Shown one piece after another: positions 1 through 8,502 of a stretch of 64,000 nucleotides of DNA (positions are counted from its first letter, which is position 1; each line of letters starts with the position of its first letter). Below the pieces are notes generated by a model that made no database searches, was not told the DNA's origin, and saw only the letters and a list, made by a program, of their open reading frames with translations. A program made the translations under genes and the position numbers. The DNA comes from Clostridia bacterium (GTDB lineage: Bacteria > Bacillota > Clostridia > Lachnospirales > Lachnospiraceae): NCBI GenBank assembly GCA_009929615.1, contig SAAB01000011.1:1-64000 (forward strand), written 5' to 3'.

Positions 1-112
1 ATATACCATTGCTACCTACATTCTAACAGCTTAAGTAACAAGATGGATAATTCCTTACTGGTTGTAAGGGATATTAACCATAAATACATTGTAGTAGAAT
101 GGAGATGAGAAG

Positions 113-769
113 ATGAAACGGAATGTGACAATGGAAGAAATATCCGATGGAAGGTTCTATGAAGTGAATGATATGGTAAAGGCAGGGTGTGCCGGCTGTG
201 GTGGTTGCTGTCAGGGAATGGGACAGAGTATCGTTTTGTCTCCATTAGATATTTTTCGAATAATATCGAATTTAAAAGTGGATTTTGAGAGCCTTATAAA
301 TGATAAAATTGAACTGAATGTGGTTGACGGAATTATACTCCCAAATATAAAAATGGATGGTGTGGGAGAAAAGTGCCATTTTCTGGACAATGAGAACAAA
401 TGCACAATTCATGGATTCAGACCGGATATATGCCGTTTGTTTCCCTTAGGCAGATATTATGAAGATAGAAGCTTTAAATATTTTCTTCAGATTAATGAAT
501 GTCAAAATGCCCATCCTTTAAAGGTCAAAGTGAAGAAATGGCTCGATGAGCCGGAATTAAAAAAATATGAAGATTTAGTGGGACAGTGGCATTTCTTCCT
601 GACAGATGTAGAAGAGATGCTGAATACTAAAAATAACGACAGTTTACGCAGACAGGTGAGTCTGTATATTCTTCAAAAATTTTATTTGGAAAGTTATTCA
701 TTTGAAGATGATTTCTTTTCTCAGTTTGAAAAAAGATTTGACGAAGCAAAAAAACAGCTTTTGCTTTAA
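113..769 (+). CDS. YkgJ-family cysteine-cluster protein
   Basis: A 218-residue protein whose N-terminal third carries the compact cluster CAGCGGCC, followed by C-H-F and C-x-I-H and a later D-I-C-R-L-F-P segment. This spacing is the hallmark of the YkgJ/UPF0153 Cys-rich family, thought to chelate zinc or an iron-sulfur centre; its biochemical role is not established. The C-terminal half is charged and helical with no recognised domain. No signal peptide or membrane helix is seen, so it is probably cytosolic. The start is chosen for the purine-rich GGAGATGAG just upstream. The next gene, a MATE exporter, starts 17 nt after its stop, so the two are probably co-transcribed. The family call is firm and the function is not. 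Confidence 0.85.
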   Translation: MKRNVTMEEISDGRFYEVNDMVKAGCAGCGGCCQGMGQSIVLSPLDIFRIISNLKVDFESLINDKIELNVVDGIILPNIKMDGVGEKCHFLDNENKCTIHGFRPDICRLFPLGRYYEDRSFKYFLQINECQNAHPLKVKVKKWLDEPELKKYEDLVGQWHFFLTDVEEMLNTKNNDSLRRQVSLYILQKFYLESYSFEDDFFSQFEKRFDEAKKQLLL

Positions 770-785
770 GACATGGGGGACATCG

Positions 786-2060
786 ATGAGTAGTAACATA
801 CGGCAGCTTTTTATAAAATATGTATCCGCAAATATTTTGGGGATGATTGGATTGTCATGCTATATTCTGGCGGACACCTTTTTTATTGCCAGAGGTGTAG
901 GAGCAGATGGTTTGACTGCATTAAATCTGACAATTCCTGTTTACAGCTTAATTCATGGCACAGGGCTCATGATAGGCATGGGTGGAGCGACAAGGTTTTC
1001 AATAACGAAATCCACTACCGTGTTTACACAGGCCCTGTACTTTTTGTGTATGGCTGCCGCTCTTTTTGTGGCTGCCGGTATATTTCTGCCGGGATATCTT
1101 GCCGGATTGCTGGGGGCGGACAGTGCAACTTTCGGTTATACAGCGACTTATCTGAGAATTATTTTGTGCTTTTCACCCATGTTTTTGACCAATAATCTGG
1201 TCCTGTGCTTTGTACGAACTGATGGTGGTCCCCACCTTGCTATGGCGGGGATGATTATAGGCAGTCTGTCGAATATTGTTCTTGATTATATTCTCGTATT
1301 TCCGATGCAGATGGGAATGCTTGGAGCGGCCATAGCCACCGGACTGGCACCGATTATCAGTCTTTTAATTTTATCTTCTCATTTTTATAAGAAGCATAAT
1401 ACATTCAAACTGGTTTCCTGCAGACCGGAGTTTCGGATGATAAAAGATATTGTATCCCTGGGCAGTGCATCTTTAATTACAGAGATTTCCTCAGGTGTGG
1501 TGATTCTTGTATTTAATGTGATTATTTTACGGCTCACTGGGAATCTGGGTGTTGCCGCTTACGGTATTGTTGTTAATATAGCCCTTGTCGTTACGTCGGT
1601 GTTTACAGGTATTTCTCAGGGAATACAGCCGATTTTGAGTCAGAGTTACGGCAGAGGTGAAAAAGATAATATAAAGAAATTGTTGAAATACGGCATATGT
1701 CTGGCTCTGGGAATTTCGATTGTGGTTTATGGTCTGTCTTTTGTTTTTGCACAGCCCATGGCAGATGTATTTAACCGGGATATGAATCCGGAATTATCGT
1801 CTATGGCAGTGACAGGACTTCGTATTTATTTTACTTCCTTCTTCTTTGCCGGTTTAAATATTATAATAGCTATTTATTTCAGTTCCGTAGATAAGCCCCA
1901 AAAAGCATTTTTACTTTCTATGCTCAGGGGAATTGTGGTAATCATTCCTGTTGCCTTTATTATGTCGGCACTATGGGGGATGACGGGGGTATGGATGTCC
2001 CTGACCGTTTCGGAGGCCATTGTCTTTGGAATCTCCATGAAGGGGGATTGTCCTTTTTAA
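786..2060 (+). CDS. MATE family efflux transporter
   Basis: A polytopic membrane protein of 424 residues with the two-lobed 12-helix pattern of the MATE family of Na+ or H+ coupled multidrug/toxin exporters. The N-terminal Y-x-x-x-D-x-x-F-I segment (YILADTFFIARGVG) and the repeat-unit motif around GISQGIQPILSQSYGRG in the second lobe are typical. An upstream in-frame ATG would overlap the previous gene by 68 nt; the internal ATG fits the N-terminus of the family better. The last helix ends abruptly in MKGDCPF. A G5 run lies at the end, and one base less would extend the hydrophobic tail by a few residues, so a small C-terminal frameshift is possible. The substrate is unknown. Confidence 0.88.
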   Translation: MSSNIRQLFIKYVSANILGMIGLSCYILADTFFIARGVGADGLTALNLTIPVYSLIHGTGLMIGMGGATRFSITKSTTVFTQALYFLCMAAALFVAAGIFLPGYLAGLLGADSATFGYTATYLRIILCFSPMFLTNNLVLCFVRTDGGPHLAMAGMIIGSLSNIVLDYILVFPMQMGMLGAAIATGLAPIISLLILSSHFYKKHNTFKLVSCRPEFRMIKDIVSLGSASLITEISSGVVILVFNVIILRLTGNLGVAAYGIVVNIALVVTSVFTGISQGIQPILSQSYGRGEKDNIKKLLKYGICLALGISIVVYGLSFVFAQPMADVFNRDMNPELSSMAVTGLRIYFTSFFFAGLNIIIAIYFSSVDKPQKAFLLSMLRGIVVIIPVAFIMSALWGMTGVWMSLTVSEAIVFGISMKGDCPF

Positions 2061-2076
2061 AGGACACTGATATAAT
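2048..2076 (+). promoter_or_regulatory. Predicted sigma-A promoter for the WYL regulator operon
   Basis: TTGTCC and TATAAT are separated by 17 nt, with a TG one base before the -10 (extended -10). It overlaps the 3' end of the MATE gene and lies about 40 nt before the next start codon, so the regulator and dehydrogenase genes can be transcribed separately from the exporter. Confidence 0.6.
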
Positions 2077-2116
2077 AGATTCATATAGGCAGCCCCTTTT
2101 GGAAAGGATGAAGGTT

Positions 2117-3106
2117 ATGGCAAAATCACCAAATCAAAAGATAAAAATATTGTATCTGATGCGGGCCTTTTTAGAAAAGACCGATGAAAATCATCCCATG
2201 AATACCCAGGCGTTAATTGATGAACTGGCTCTTTATGGAATTCAGGCAGAACGTAAAAGCATTTATACGGATATTGAGGTATTAAGAGTATTTGGAATGG
2301 ATATTTTAAATCGTCGGGAACAGCCTTCCGGCTATTACCTGGCGAGCCGGGATTTTGAACTGGCAGAGTTGAAACTGTTAGTGGATGTGGTTCAGTCATC
2401 CAAATTTATTACAGCGAAAAAGTCCGCTGAACTGATTGAAAAATTGGAAAGTCTGACAAGCCATTTTGAAGCCCGTCAGCTTCAACGTCAGGTTTTTGTG
2501 GCTAACCGGATTAAGACAATGAATGAAAGTATCTATTATAATGTGGATAAAATTCACAATGCCATATCGGCGAATGTTAAAATTGAGTTTCAGTATTTTG
2601 AGTGGACTGTTCCGAAAACCATGACTCTAAAAAAAGGCGGTGGGAAATACTGTATCAGTCCCTGGGTACTGACCTGGGAGGATGAGAATTATTATCTGCT
2701 CGGCTTTGATGAAGAAGCGGGAATTGTCAAACATTACCGGGTGGATAAGATGTTATCCATTGAAATGACGAAGGCACCGAGAGTGGGACGGGAACATTTT
2801 GAGCATTTTGATACGGCGGATTTCTCGAAGAAGATATTTGGAATGTTTGCCGGTGAAGAGGAAGGCGTAAAGATTCGTTTTGAAAATCGTTTTATCGGGG
2901 TTGTCATTGACCGGTTTGGTAAAGATATCAGTATACGGCCGGTGGATGAAAATCATTTTGATGTAAGAGTTCCTGTTGTTGTCAGCAATCCGTTTTTTGG
3001 CTGGCTGTCCGGTCTGGGTAAAGGTGTGCAAATTCTTACCCCGGAGAAAGTGGTTGGAAAATACCGCCGGTTTCTTAAAGAATTACTGGACCAATACGAA
3101 GGCTGA
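2117..3106 (+). CDS. WYL-domain transcriptional regulator
   Basis: About 329 residues. An N-terminal winged helix-turn-helix (roughly residues 5-80, with the HTH-11-like run ALIDELALYGIQAERKSIYTD) is followed by a central and C-terminal WYL domain containing SPWVLTWEDENYYLLGFD and a final WCX-like region. WYL proteins are ligand-sensing regulators, some binding nucleic acid or nucleotide second messengers. An alternative ATG lies 9 nt upstream; the chosen one has GGAAAGG at proper spacing. It sits 12 nt before the dehydrogenase gene and probably forms an operon with it. The ligand and targets cannot be read from the sequence. Confidence 0.85.
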   Translation: MAKSPNQKIKILYLMRAFLEKTDENHPMNTQALIDELALYGIQAERKSIYTDIEVLRVFGMDILNRREQPSGYYLASRDFELAELKLLVDVVQSSKFITAKKSAELIEKLESLTSHFEARQLQRQVFVANRIKTMNESIYYNVDKIHNAISANVKIEFQYFEWTVPKTMTLKKGGGKYCISPWVLTWEDENYYLLGFDEEAGIVKHYRVDKMLSIEMTKAPRVGREHFEHFDTADFSKKIFGMFAGEEEGVKIRFENRFIGVVIDRFGKDISIRPVDENHFDVRVPVVVSNPFFGWLSGLGKGVQILTPEKVVGKYRRFLKELLDQYEG

Positions 3107-3118
3107 GGAGGCAGAAGC

Positions 3119-4000
3119 ATGAAGAAAATAGGCATTTGCGGGACGGGACTTATGGGTGCCAGCATGGCACAGATTTTTGCGGAACAGGGCTATGAAACAT
3201 GGATTTATGGAAGGACAGATGCTTCTTTAAGCAGAGCTGAAAAAATCATTCATCTTGGGGATGAACATTCGGTCAACTATACAACAGATTTAGAGGATTT
3301 GAAGGACTGTGAAATTATTATTGAGTCCATCGTAGAGAATCTGGATACAAAGCAGGACTTTTTTGAAAGGATTTCTAAGATTGTGATGCCGGAAACCATT
3401 TTGGCGACGAATACTTCAGGTCTTTCTATTAATAAAATCTGTGAAAGGGTTCAAGGTAAAGAACGGTTTCTGGGAATGCACTGGTTTAATCCGTCAAATC
3501 TTATTCCCCTTATTGAGATTATCCGAAATGATGAGACATCCGATGGTTATGTACAGCAGGTTTATACATTGGCAGAGGCCATTGGAAAGAAGCCGGTTAT
3601 CTGTCAGAATGATGTGGCGGGTTTTATAGCAAACCGGATTCAGTTTGCTGTTTTGAGAGAATGTATGGATATTGTGGAAAAAGGCACAGCAACGCCGGAA
3701 GATGTGGATAAGGTTATGAAATATGGTCTGGGCTTTCGTTATGCGGCCTATGGACCTTTTGAGGTGGCTGATTTTGGCGGGCTGGATACCTTTTATCACA
3801 TTTCAGAATATTTAAACAAAGACTTATGTGATGAAAAAGAACCTCAAAAGCTTATTAAGGACTTGTATGAACAGGAATGTTATGGTGTAAAAAGCGGCAG
3901 AGGTTTTTATGACTATAGTGATGGCAGGGATAAAGAAGCGGTATCCCTAAGGGATAAAAAGTTTGAAGATATGAAAAAACTCCAGGATAGCTGGGAATAA
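3119..4000 (+). CDS. 3-hydroxyacyl-CoA dehydrogenase family protein
   Basis: A 293-residue NAD(P)-dependent dehydrogenase. The N-terminal Rossmann fold has GICGTGLMGASMAQ, the middle has ATNTSGLSI and the catalytic-histidine segment GMHWFNPSNLIPLIEI, and the C-terminal 3HCDH domain includes DVAGFIANRIQ and ends near GRGFYDY. The family oxidises (S)-3-hydroxyacyl-CoA or reduces acetoacetyl-CoA, as in butyrate formation. No thiolase, crotonase or acyl-CoA dehydrogenase lies beside it, so a role in the central butyrate pathway is less certain and another 3-hydroxy acid substrate is possible. RBS GGAGGCAG precedes the ATG. It follows the WYL regulator by 12 nt. Confidence 0.86.
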   Translation: MKKIGICGTGLMGASMAQIFAEQGYETWIYGRTDASLSRAEKIIHLGDEHSVNYTTDLEDLKDCEIIIESIVENLDTKQDFFERISKIVMPETILATNTSGLSINKICERVQGKERFLGMHWFNPSNLIPLIEIIRNDETSDGYVQQVYTLAEAIGKKPVICQNDVAGFIANRIQFAVLRECMDIVEKGTATPEDVDKVMKYGLGFRYAAYGPFEVADFGGLDTFYHISEYLNKDLCDEKEPQKLIKDLYEQECYGVKSGRGFYDYSDGRDKEAVSLRDKKFEDMKKLQDSWE

Positions 4001-4028
4001 TAGAAGTAATATGCAAGGAGGATGGAAG

Positions 4029-5306
4029 ATGCTTTGGATAAAAAATGGACGATTGATAGACCCAAAAAGCCAGACGGACCAGATTTGTGATATTTGTATA
4101 GAACGGGAGCGAATCGCAGGAATTACTCCGGCGGGAACAGCGGACTTAAAACGGCATGAAGGTGATGAGGTCATTGATGCATCGGGGCTTATCGTGGCAC
4201 CGGGACTGGTGGATGTCCATGTGCATTTCAGAGACCCGGGATTTACTTATAAAGAAGATATGGAAACAGGTGCAGCGGCAGCGGCAGCAGGTGGTTATAC
4301 GACAGTTATATGTATGGCCAATACCAAACCGGTGGTGGATAATGAGGAAACGCTAAAGTATCTTCGGGATAAGGCAGCAAATCTTCCCGTGCATGTCTTA
4401 AACACAGCGGCCATTACCAAAGGTTTTGGCGGCAAAGAGCTGACGGATATGGAGAAGCTTAAAAAACTGGGTGCTGTAGGTTTTACAGATGATGGCGTAC
4501 CGATAGCAGATACGGCGGTTGTTCTGGAGGCCATGAAGCTGGCAAAGGCATTGGATGTGCCGTTGAGTTTCCATGAAGAGGACCCGGCACTGATAGGTAG
4601 TTTTGGAATTAATCAAGGGGAAGTTTCCAAGGCTGTTGGTGTGGAAGGTGCCCCTGCAGTTGCAGAGGATGTCCTTGTAGCAAGAGACTGTGCATTGGCC
4701 TTGACCTCCGGAGCCATTGTGAATATCCAGCATATCAGCAGTAAAACCTCTGTGGAAATTGTCCGTTTAATGAAAACTTTAGGCGGCCATATCTATGCAG
4801 AGGCTACGCCTCAGCATTTTTCGCTGACGGAAAAGGCAGTGCTGGATAAAGGGACGCTGGCAAAGGTTAATCCTCCGATTCGTGGAGAAGCGGACCGAAT
4901 GGCCATCATTCAGGGCTTAAAGGATGGAACGATTGATTGTATTGCGACAGACCATGCACCCCATAGTTCTGAGGAGAAGGCAAAGGATATTAAGTCAGCT
5001 CCAAGCGGTATGATTGGTTTGGAAACAGCCCTAGCCCTCGGAATAACAAATCTTGTTGTGCCGGAGCATTTAAGTCTCAGCCGGTTTTTAGAAAAACTGA
5101 CAGTAAATCCGGCAGGGCTTTACCATCTGGATGCGGGATATATTGCTGTTGGCGGCAAAGCTGATATTTTGATTTTTGACAAGGATGAGTGCTGGACAGT
5201 GGAAACATTCAAATCCAAATCCTCCAATTCACCTTTTATTGGTGAAAAACTTCAGGGGAAAGTGAAATATACAATCTGTGACGGAAAGGTTGTTTACAGG
5301 GATTAA
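4029..5306 (+). CDS. pyrC: Dihydroorotase
   Basis: Dihydroorotase of 425 residues, which interconverts N-carbamoyl-aspartate and dihydroorotate in pyrimidine synthesis. The amidohydrolase zinc ligands are visible in DVHVHFRDPGFTYKED near the N-terminus, the histidine in NIQHISSK, and the catalytic region IATDHAPHSSEEK. The segment ATPQHFSLTE and KVNPPIR is typical of the long type I bacterial enzyme. The start is the ATG 7 nt after AAGGAGG; an ATG 18 nt earlier lies before that ribosome site and is rejected. It is followed by a strong terminator. Other pyr genes are not in the window. Confidence 0.95.
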   Translation: MLWIKNGRLIDPKSQTDQICDICIERERIAGITPAGTADLKRHEGDEVIDASGLIVAPGLVDVHVHFRDPGFTYKEDMETGAAAAAAGGYTTVICMANTKPVVDNEETLKYLRDKAANLPVHVLNTAAITKGFGGKELTDMEKLKKLGAVGFTDDGVPIADTAVVLEAMKLAKALDVPLSFHEEDPALIGSFGINQGEVSKAVGVEGAPAVAEDVLVARDCALALTSGAIVNIQHISSKTSVEIVRLMKTLGGHIYAEATPQHFSLTEKAVLDKGTLAKVNPPIRGEADRMAIIQGLKDGTIDCIATDHAPHSSEEKAKDIKSAPSGMIGLETALALGITNLVVPEHLSLSRFLEKLTVNPAGLYHLDAGYIAVGGKADILIFDKDECWTVETFKSKSSNSPFIGEKLQGKVKYTICDGKVVYRD

Positions 5307-5315
5307 ATTCATTAT

Positions 5316-5375
5316 AAATACAGCTGTTAAACATGTTCTGATTTTTGAACATGATTTAATGGCTGTATTTTTATT
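5316..5375 (+). terminator. Intrinsic terminator after pyrC
   Basis: A long imperfect hairpin pairs AAATACAGC...CATGTTC with GAACATG...GCTGTATTT around a short T-rich loop, followed by a T-rich stretch. It ends the pyrC transcript just before the promoter of the pantothenate operon. Confidence 0.8.
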
Positions 5376-5381
5376 TATCAC

Positions 5382-5409
5382 TGTACAATAAAAAAGATTG
5401 TGATATAAT
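5382..5409 (+). promoter_or_regulatory. Predicted promoter of the pantothenate/CoA operon
   Basis: An extended -10 (TGATATAAT) with a weak -35 (TGTACA) 16 nt upstream. Transcription would start near 5416, giving a structured leader of roughly 140 nt before panG. Confidence 0.6.
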
Positions 5410-5415
5410 GAACGC

Positions 5416-5489
5416 GGATAGTATTCTCCAGGAAACTATACCTAGACAAACTTGTTTGCAAATCCTGTTGATTCTAAAAGAATCTGGAT
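5416..5489 (+). ncRNA. Candidate pan-motif leader RNA
   Basis: The first hairpin (5416-5442) pairs GG, ATAGT and TTC with GAA, ACTAT and CC around the loop TCCAG. It leaves exactly one bulged adenosine on each strand, A5423 and A5440. Two bulged adenosines in a hairpin upstream of panB-type operons is the described character of the pan RNA motif, which often occurs as tandem hairpins. A second hairpin follows (5462-5489: ATCC/GGAT closing GATTCT/AGAATC). Position and fold are seen directly. Identity with the Rfam family is inference from memory and needs a covariance search. Confidence 0.5.
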
Positions 5490-5528
5490 GGAACTTATAT
5501 CGTTATCGAATGAGATTTCACGAGGGCG

Positions 5529-5548
5529 TCACCTTGGAAGGAAGGTGA
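5529..5548 (+). promoter_or_regulatory. Hairpin enclosing the panG ribosome binding site
   Basis: TCACCTT and AAGGTGA form a perfect 7-bp stem around the loop GGAAGG, so the purine-rich ribosome site lies in the loop and 3' arm. The panG ATG begins 6 nt after the stem. This could lower or regulate initiation. The structure is seen; the regulatory role is inferred. Confidence 0.45.
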
Positions 5549-5553
5549 TTCTA

Positions 5554-6411
5554 ATGAGGATAGGATTTGTCGGTGCAGGAAAAGTTGGCTTTACTCTGGG
5601 CAGATATATGACGGAACATAACCAGTGTGTATCCGGTTACTACAGCCGAAGTGAAGAGTCAGCGAAGCAGGCATCAATTTTTACACATACAACGTATTAC
5701 AAGACACTAGAAGAATTAGTGATGTCGAGTGATGCTCTCTTTTTGACAGTTCCGGACGGAGCCGTTGAAGAGGTATGGAATTCTCTAAAAAGATATTGTT
5801 TGACAAACAAGTTTATTTGTCATTGTAGCGGTGCGATGTCATCCACCGTATTTTCTGGAATTAATCAGACGGGAGCGTTTGGTTATTCTATCCATCCTTT
5901 GTTTGCAATCCATAGTCGGTTGCAATCGTATCAGGAAATTTCTCAAGCTTATTTTACAATTGAAGGACCGCCGAAGTATTTGCATTTTTGGCAGCAATTT
6001 TTTGAAAAACTGGGTAATCCGGTTCGGATAATCAGTGCTGAGCAAAAGGTGCTTTATCATTGTGCGGCTGTATTTACCAGTAATCTGGCAGCAGGTCTGT
6101 TTGAAACAGGGGTACGTCTGCTTATGGATTGCGGTTTTGACAGGGAAAGTGGGCAGAAAGCATTAAGGCCTCTTTTTGTTGAAAACTGCATATCTGTTGC
6201 GAAGGAGGGACCTGTAAAAGCGTTGACAGGACCTGTGGAACGCTGTGACATTCAAACGGTCAAAGGCCATTTGAATGCCTTGGCAGGAAAAAACCGGGAA
6301 CTGGAAATCTATCAGAAATTGTCGGAAGTGCTTGTTGAAATCGCTGAGATTAAAAATCCGGAAAGAGATTATAAAACCTTATCCGGGATATTCGAAAGGA
6401 CGGAAAAATGA
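5554..6411 (+). CDS. panG: Rossmann/DUF2520 protein, probable ketopantoate reductase PanG
   Basis: A 285-residue protein with an N-terminal NAD(P)-binding Rossmann fold ([17 protein letters not shown]) and a C-terminal helical DUF2520 domain. It opens an operon supplying every other step from ketoisovalerate to phosphopantetheine, and no panE is present here. A DUF2520-type ketopantoate reductase, PanG, is known in Francisella and has homologues in Clostridia and enterococci. Together with the context this makes NADPH-dependent reduction of ketopantoate to pantoate the best function. The start is the ATG after GGAAGGAAGG; an upstream in-frame ATG-less extension has no ribosome site. Its stop overlaps the panB start by 4 nt, implying translational coupling. 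Confidence 0.78.
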   Translation: MRIGFVGAGKVGFTLGRYMTEHNQCVSGYYSRSEESAKQASIFTHTTYYKTLEELVMSSDALFLTVPDGAVEEVWNSLKRYCLTNKFICHCSGAMSSTVFSGINQTGAFGYSIHPLFAIHSRLQSYQEISQAYFTIEGPPKYLHFWQQFFEKLGNPVRIISAEQKVLYHCAAVFTSNLAAGLFETGVRLLMDCGFDRESGQKALRPLFVENCISVAKEGPVKALTGPVERCDIQTVKGHLNALAGKNRELEIYQKLSEVLVEIAEIKNPERDYKTLSGIFERTEK

Positions 6412-7235
6412 AAAAAACAGTAGAAACATTCAGGAAAGCAAAAAAAGAGGGTAAGAAGCTGTCCATGCTGACAGCCTATGATTACTCAACAGCCAGTCTG
6501 ATGGACCAGGCCGGCGTTGACGGCATTTTAGTAGGAGATTCTCTGGGAAATGTCGTCTTAGGATATGAGGATACGATTTCTGTAACCATGGAAGATATGA
6601 TTCATCATGGGGCAGCTGTTGCGAGAGGTGCCAAAGAGGCTTTAGTTGTTATTGATTTGCCTTTTATGTCCTATCAGGCATCGATTTATGATGCTGTAAA
6701 AAATGCAGGGCGTCTGATGAAAGAAGGCCGTGGCAATGCGGTAAAATTAGAGGGCGGACGCCGAAGTGTTCCACAGATTGAAGCTATTGTGCAGACCGGA
6801 ATTCCGGTGATGGCCCATTTGGGACTGACACCTCAGTCGGTCAATGCCTTTGGAGGATTCAAGGTTCAGGGAAAAGATGTTGAAGCTGCTCAGAGACTGA
6901 TTGAGGATGCCAAGGCAGTGGAAGCTGCAGGGGCATTTGCGGTTGTACTGGAATGTGTTCCGGCATCTCTTGCCCAGATGATTACAGATACATTGGAGAT
7001 TCCGACCATTGGTATTGGTGCGGGAGCAGGATGTGACGGACAGATTCTTGTCTATCAGGACATGCTCGGTATGTTTTCGGATTTTACACCAAAGTTTGCG
7101 AAACGTTATGCAGAAATCGGTGCAGATATGCAGTCTGCCATCAAGTCCTATATGAGTGAAGTAAGTAACGGTATTTTTCCATCTGAAGAGCACAGCTTTG
7201 GAATTTCAAATGAAGTTCTTGAAAAGCTGTATTGA
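6408..7235 (+). CDS. panB: 3-methyl-2-oxobutanoate hydroxymethyltransferase
   Basis: PanB of 275 residues, transferring a hydroxymethyl group from 5,10-methylene-THF to alpha-ketoisovalerate to give ketopantoate. Typical segments are [29 protein letters not shown] (metal and substrate site), VKLEGG and the late [18 protein letters not shown]. The length is normal for the family. It starts within the panG stop codon (ATGA overlap) and its own stop abuts panC. Confidence 0.96.
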   Translation: MKKTVETFRKAKKEGKKLSMLTAYDYSTASLMDQAGVDGILVGDSLGNVVLGYEDTISVTMEDMIHHGAAVARGAKEALVVIDLPFMSYQASIYDAVKNAGRLMKEGRGNAVKLEGGRRSVPQIEAIVQTGIPVMAHLGLTPQSVNAFGGFKVQGKDVEAAQRLIEDAKAVEAAGAFAVVLECVPASLAQMITDTLEIPTIGIGAGAGCDGQILVYQDMLGMFSDFTPKFAKRYAEIGADMQSAIKSYMSEVSNGIFPSEEHSFGISNEVLEKLY

Positions 7236-7249
7236 TGGAGGTGGAGAAG

Positions 7250-8092
7250 ATGCGTATAGAAGATAGAATAGAGGCGGTGCGCCGTCAGGTTAAGGATTGG
7301 AGAAAAGAAGGATTGACGGTTGGACTTGTGCCAACCATGGGATATCTCCACGAAGGACACAGAAGTCTTATTGAGCGGGCAGTAAAAGAGAACGACAGAG
7401 TTGTCGTAAGCATTTTTGTAAATCCAACCCAGTTTGGACCTAATGAGGATTTGGAAAGCTATCCGAGAGATTTACAGGCGGATTCCAGACTTTGTGAGGC
7501 AGCAGGTGCCAGTTTGATTTTTCATCCGGAACCGGTGGAGATGTATCCGGAAAATTATACAACTTATGTGAATACAAGTGGTGTGACCGAAGAACTGTGT
7601 GGAAAAAGCCGTCCGATTCATTTTCAGGGAGTCTGCACGGTAGTGTCTAAACTGTTCCATATTGTGGCACCGGACAGAGCCTATTTTGGTGAAAAGGATG
7701 CCCAGCAGCTGGCAGTTATCCGACGCATGGTAAGAGACTTAAATATGGACATTGAGGTTATCGGATGCCCGATTATCAGAGAATCCGACGGATTGGCAAA
7801 GAGTTCCAGAAATACCTATCTGTCCGCAGAGGAACGTAAGGCGGCATTGGTATTGAGCCGTGCTGTTAAAGTTGGAAAGGACTTGATTTCCAAGGGAGAA
7901 ACCGATGGCGAAGAAGTTCTTAAACAGATGAAAGCTATTATTGAAGCGGAACCGATGGCTCGAATTGACTATGTGGAGATGGTAGCCTGGGATAGTATCG
8001 AAGTGCATCATCAGGTGGATGGCTCGGTTTTGGTAGCTATGGCAGTCTATATTGGAAAAACTAGATTAATCGACAATTTTATATGGGAGTAG
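7250..8092 (+). CDS. panC: Pantothenate synthetase
   Basis: Pantoate-beta-alanine ligase of 280 residues. It carries the nucleotidyltransferase motif [10 protein letters not shown] near the N-terminus and the KMSKS-like loop [10 protein letters not shown], with [14 protein letters not shown] between. It condenses pantoate and beta-alanine using ATP. In-frame TTG and ATG codons lie 18 and 15 nt upstream, but the chosen ATG follows GGAGGTGGAG at good spacing and gives the usual family N-terminus. Confidence 0.95.
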   Translation: MRIEDRIEAVRRQVKDWRKEGLTVGLVPTMGYLHEGHRSLIERAVKENDRVVVSIFVNPTQFGPNEDLESYPRDLQADSRLCEAAGASLIFHPEPVEMYPENYTTYVNTSGVTEELCGKSRPIHFQGVCTVVSKLFHIVAPDRAYFGEKDAQQLAVIRRMVRDLNMDIEVIGCPIIRESDGLAKSSRNTYLSAEERKAALVLSRAVKVGKDLISKGETDGEEVLKQMKAIIEAEPMARIDYVEMVAWDSIEVHHQVDGSVLVAMAVYIGKTRLIDNFIWE

Positions 8093-8099
8093 ACGAGAT

Positions 8100-8489
8100 A
8101 TGAATCTGACAATGTTAAAAGGAAAAATCCACCGTGCGACGGTGGTTCAGGCAGAATTAAATTATGTAGGAAGTATTACGATTGATGAGGACTTACTGGA
8201 AGCGTCAGGCATCTGTGAATATGAACAGGTTCATATTGTGGATATTGATAATGGCGAGCGGTTCACAACCTATGCTATTGCGGGGGAACGGGGCAGTGGA
8301 ATGATCTGTCTGAATGGGGCAGCTGCAAGAATGGTACAGGTTGGTGACAAAGTGATTATCATGTGTTATGCAGCTATGACACCGGAAGAAGTCAGAGCGT
8401 ATCCACCGAAAGTAGTATTCGTAGACGAGGAGAATCATGTGGCCCGTTTGAGCCGCTATGAAAAACACGGATTGCTTGCAGATATGTGA
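8100..8489 (+). CDS. panD: Aspartate 1-decarboxylase proenzyme
   Basis: PanD of 129 residues, a pyruvoyl enzyme making beta-alanine from aspartate. The self-cleavage site G24-S25 lies in NYVGSITID; Ser25 would become the pyruvoyl group. Other conserved segments are KIHRATVV and [20 protein letters not shown]. It sits 7 nt after panC and supplies the second substrate of that enzyme. Confidence 0.96.
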   Translation: MNLTMLKGKIHRATVVQAELNYVGSITIDEDLLEASGICEYEQVHIVDIDNGERFTTYAIAGERGSGMICLNGAAARMVQVGDKVIIMCYAAMTPEEVRAYPPKVVFVDEENHVARLSRYEKHGLLADM

Positions 8490-8502
8490 CAGGAGGATGG
8501 AT

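Noticed and set aside
1-112. A gene at the left edge of the window
   Set aside because: The minus-strand frame over this stretch is low-complexity and antisense to the YkgJ gene; nothing else codes here.
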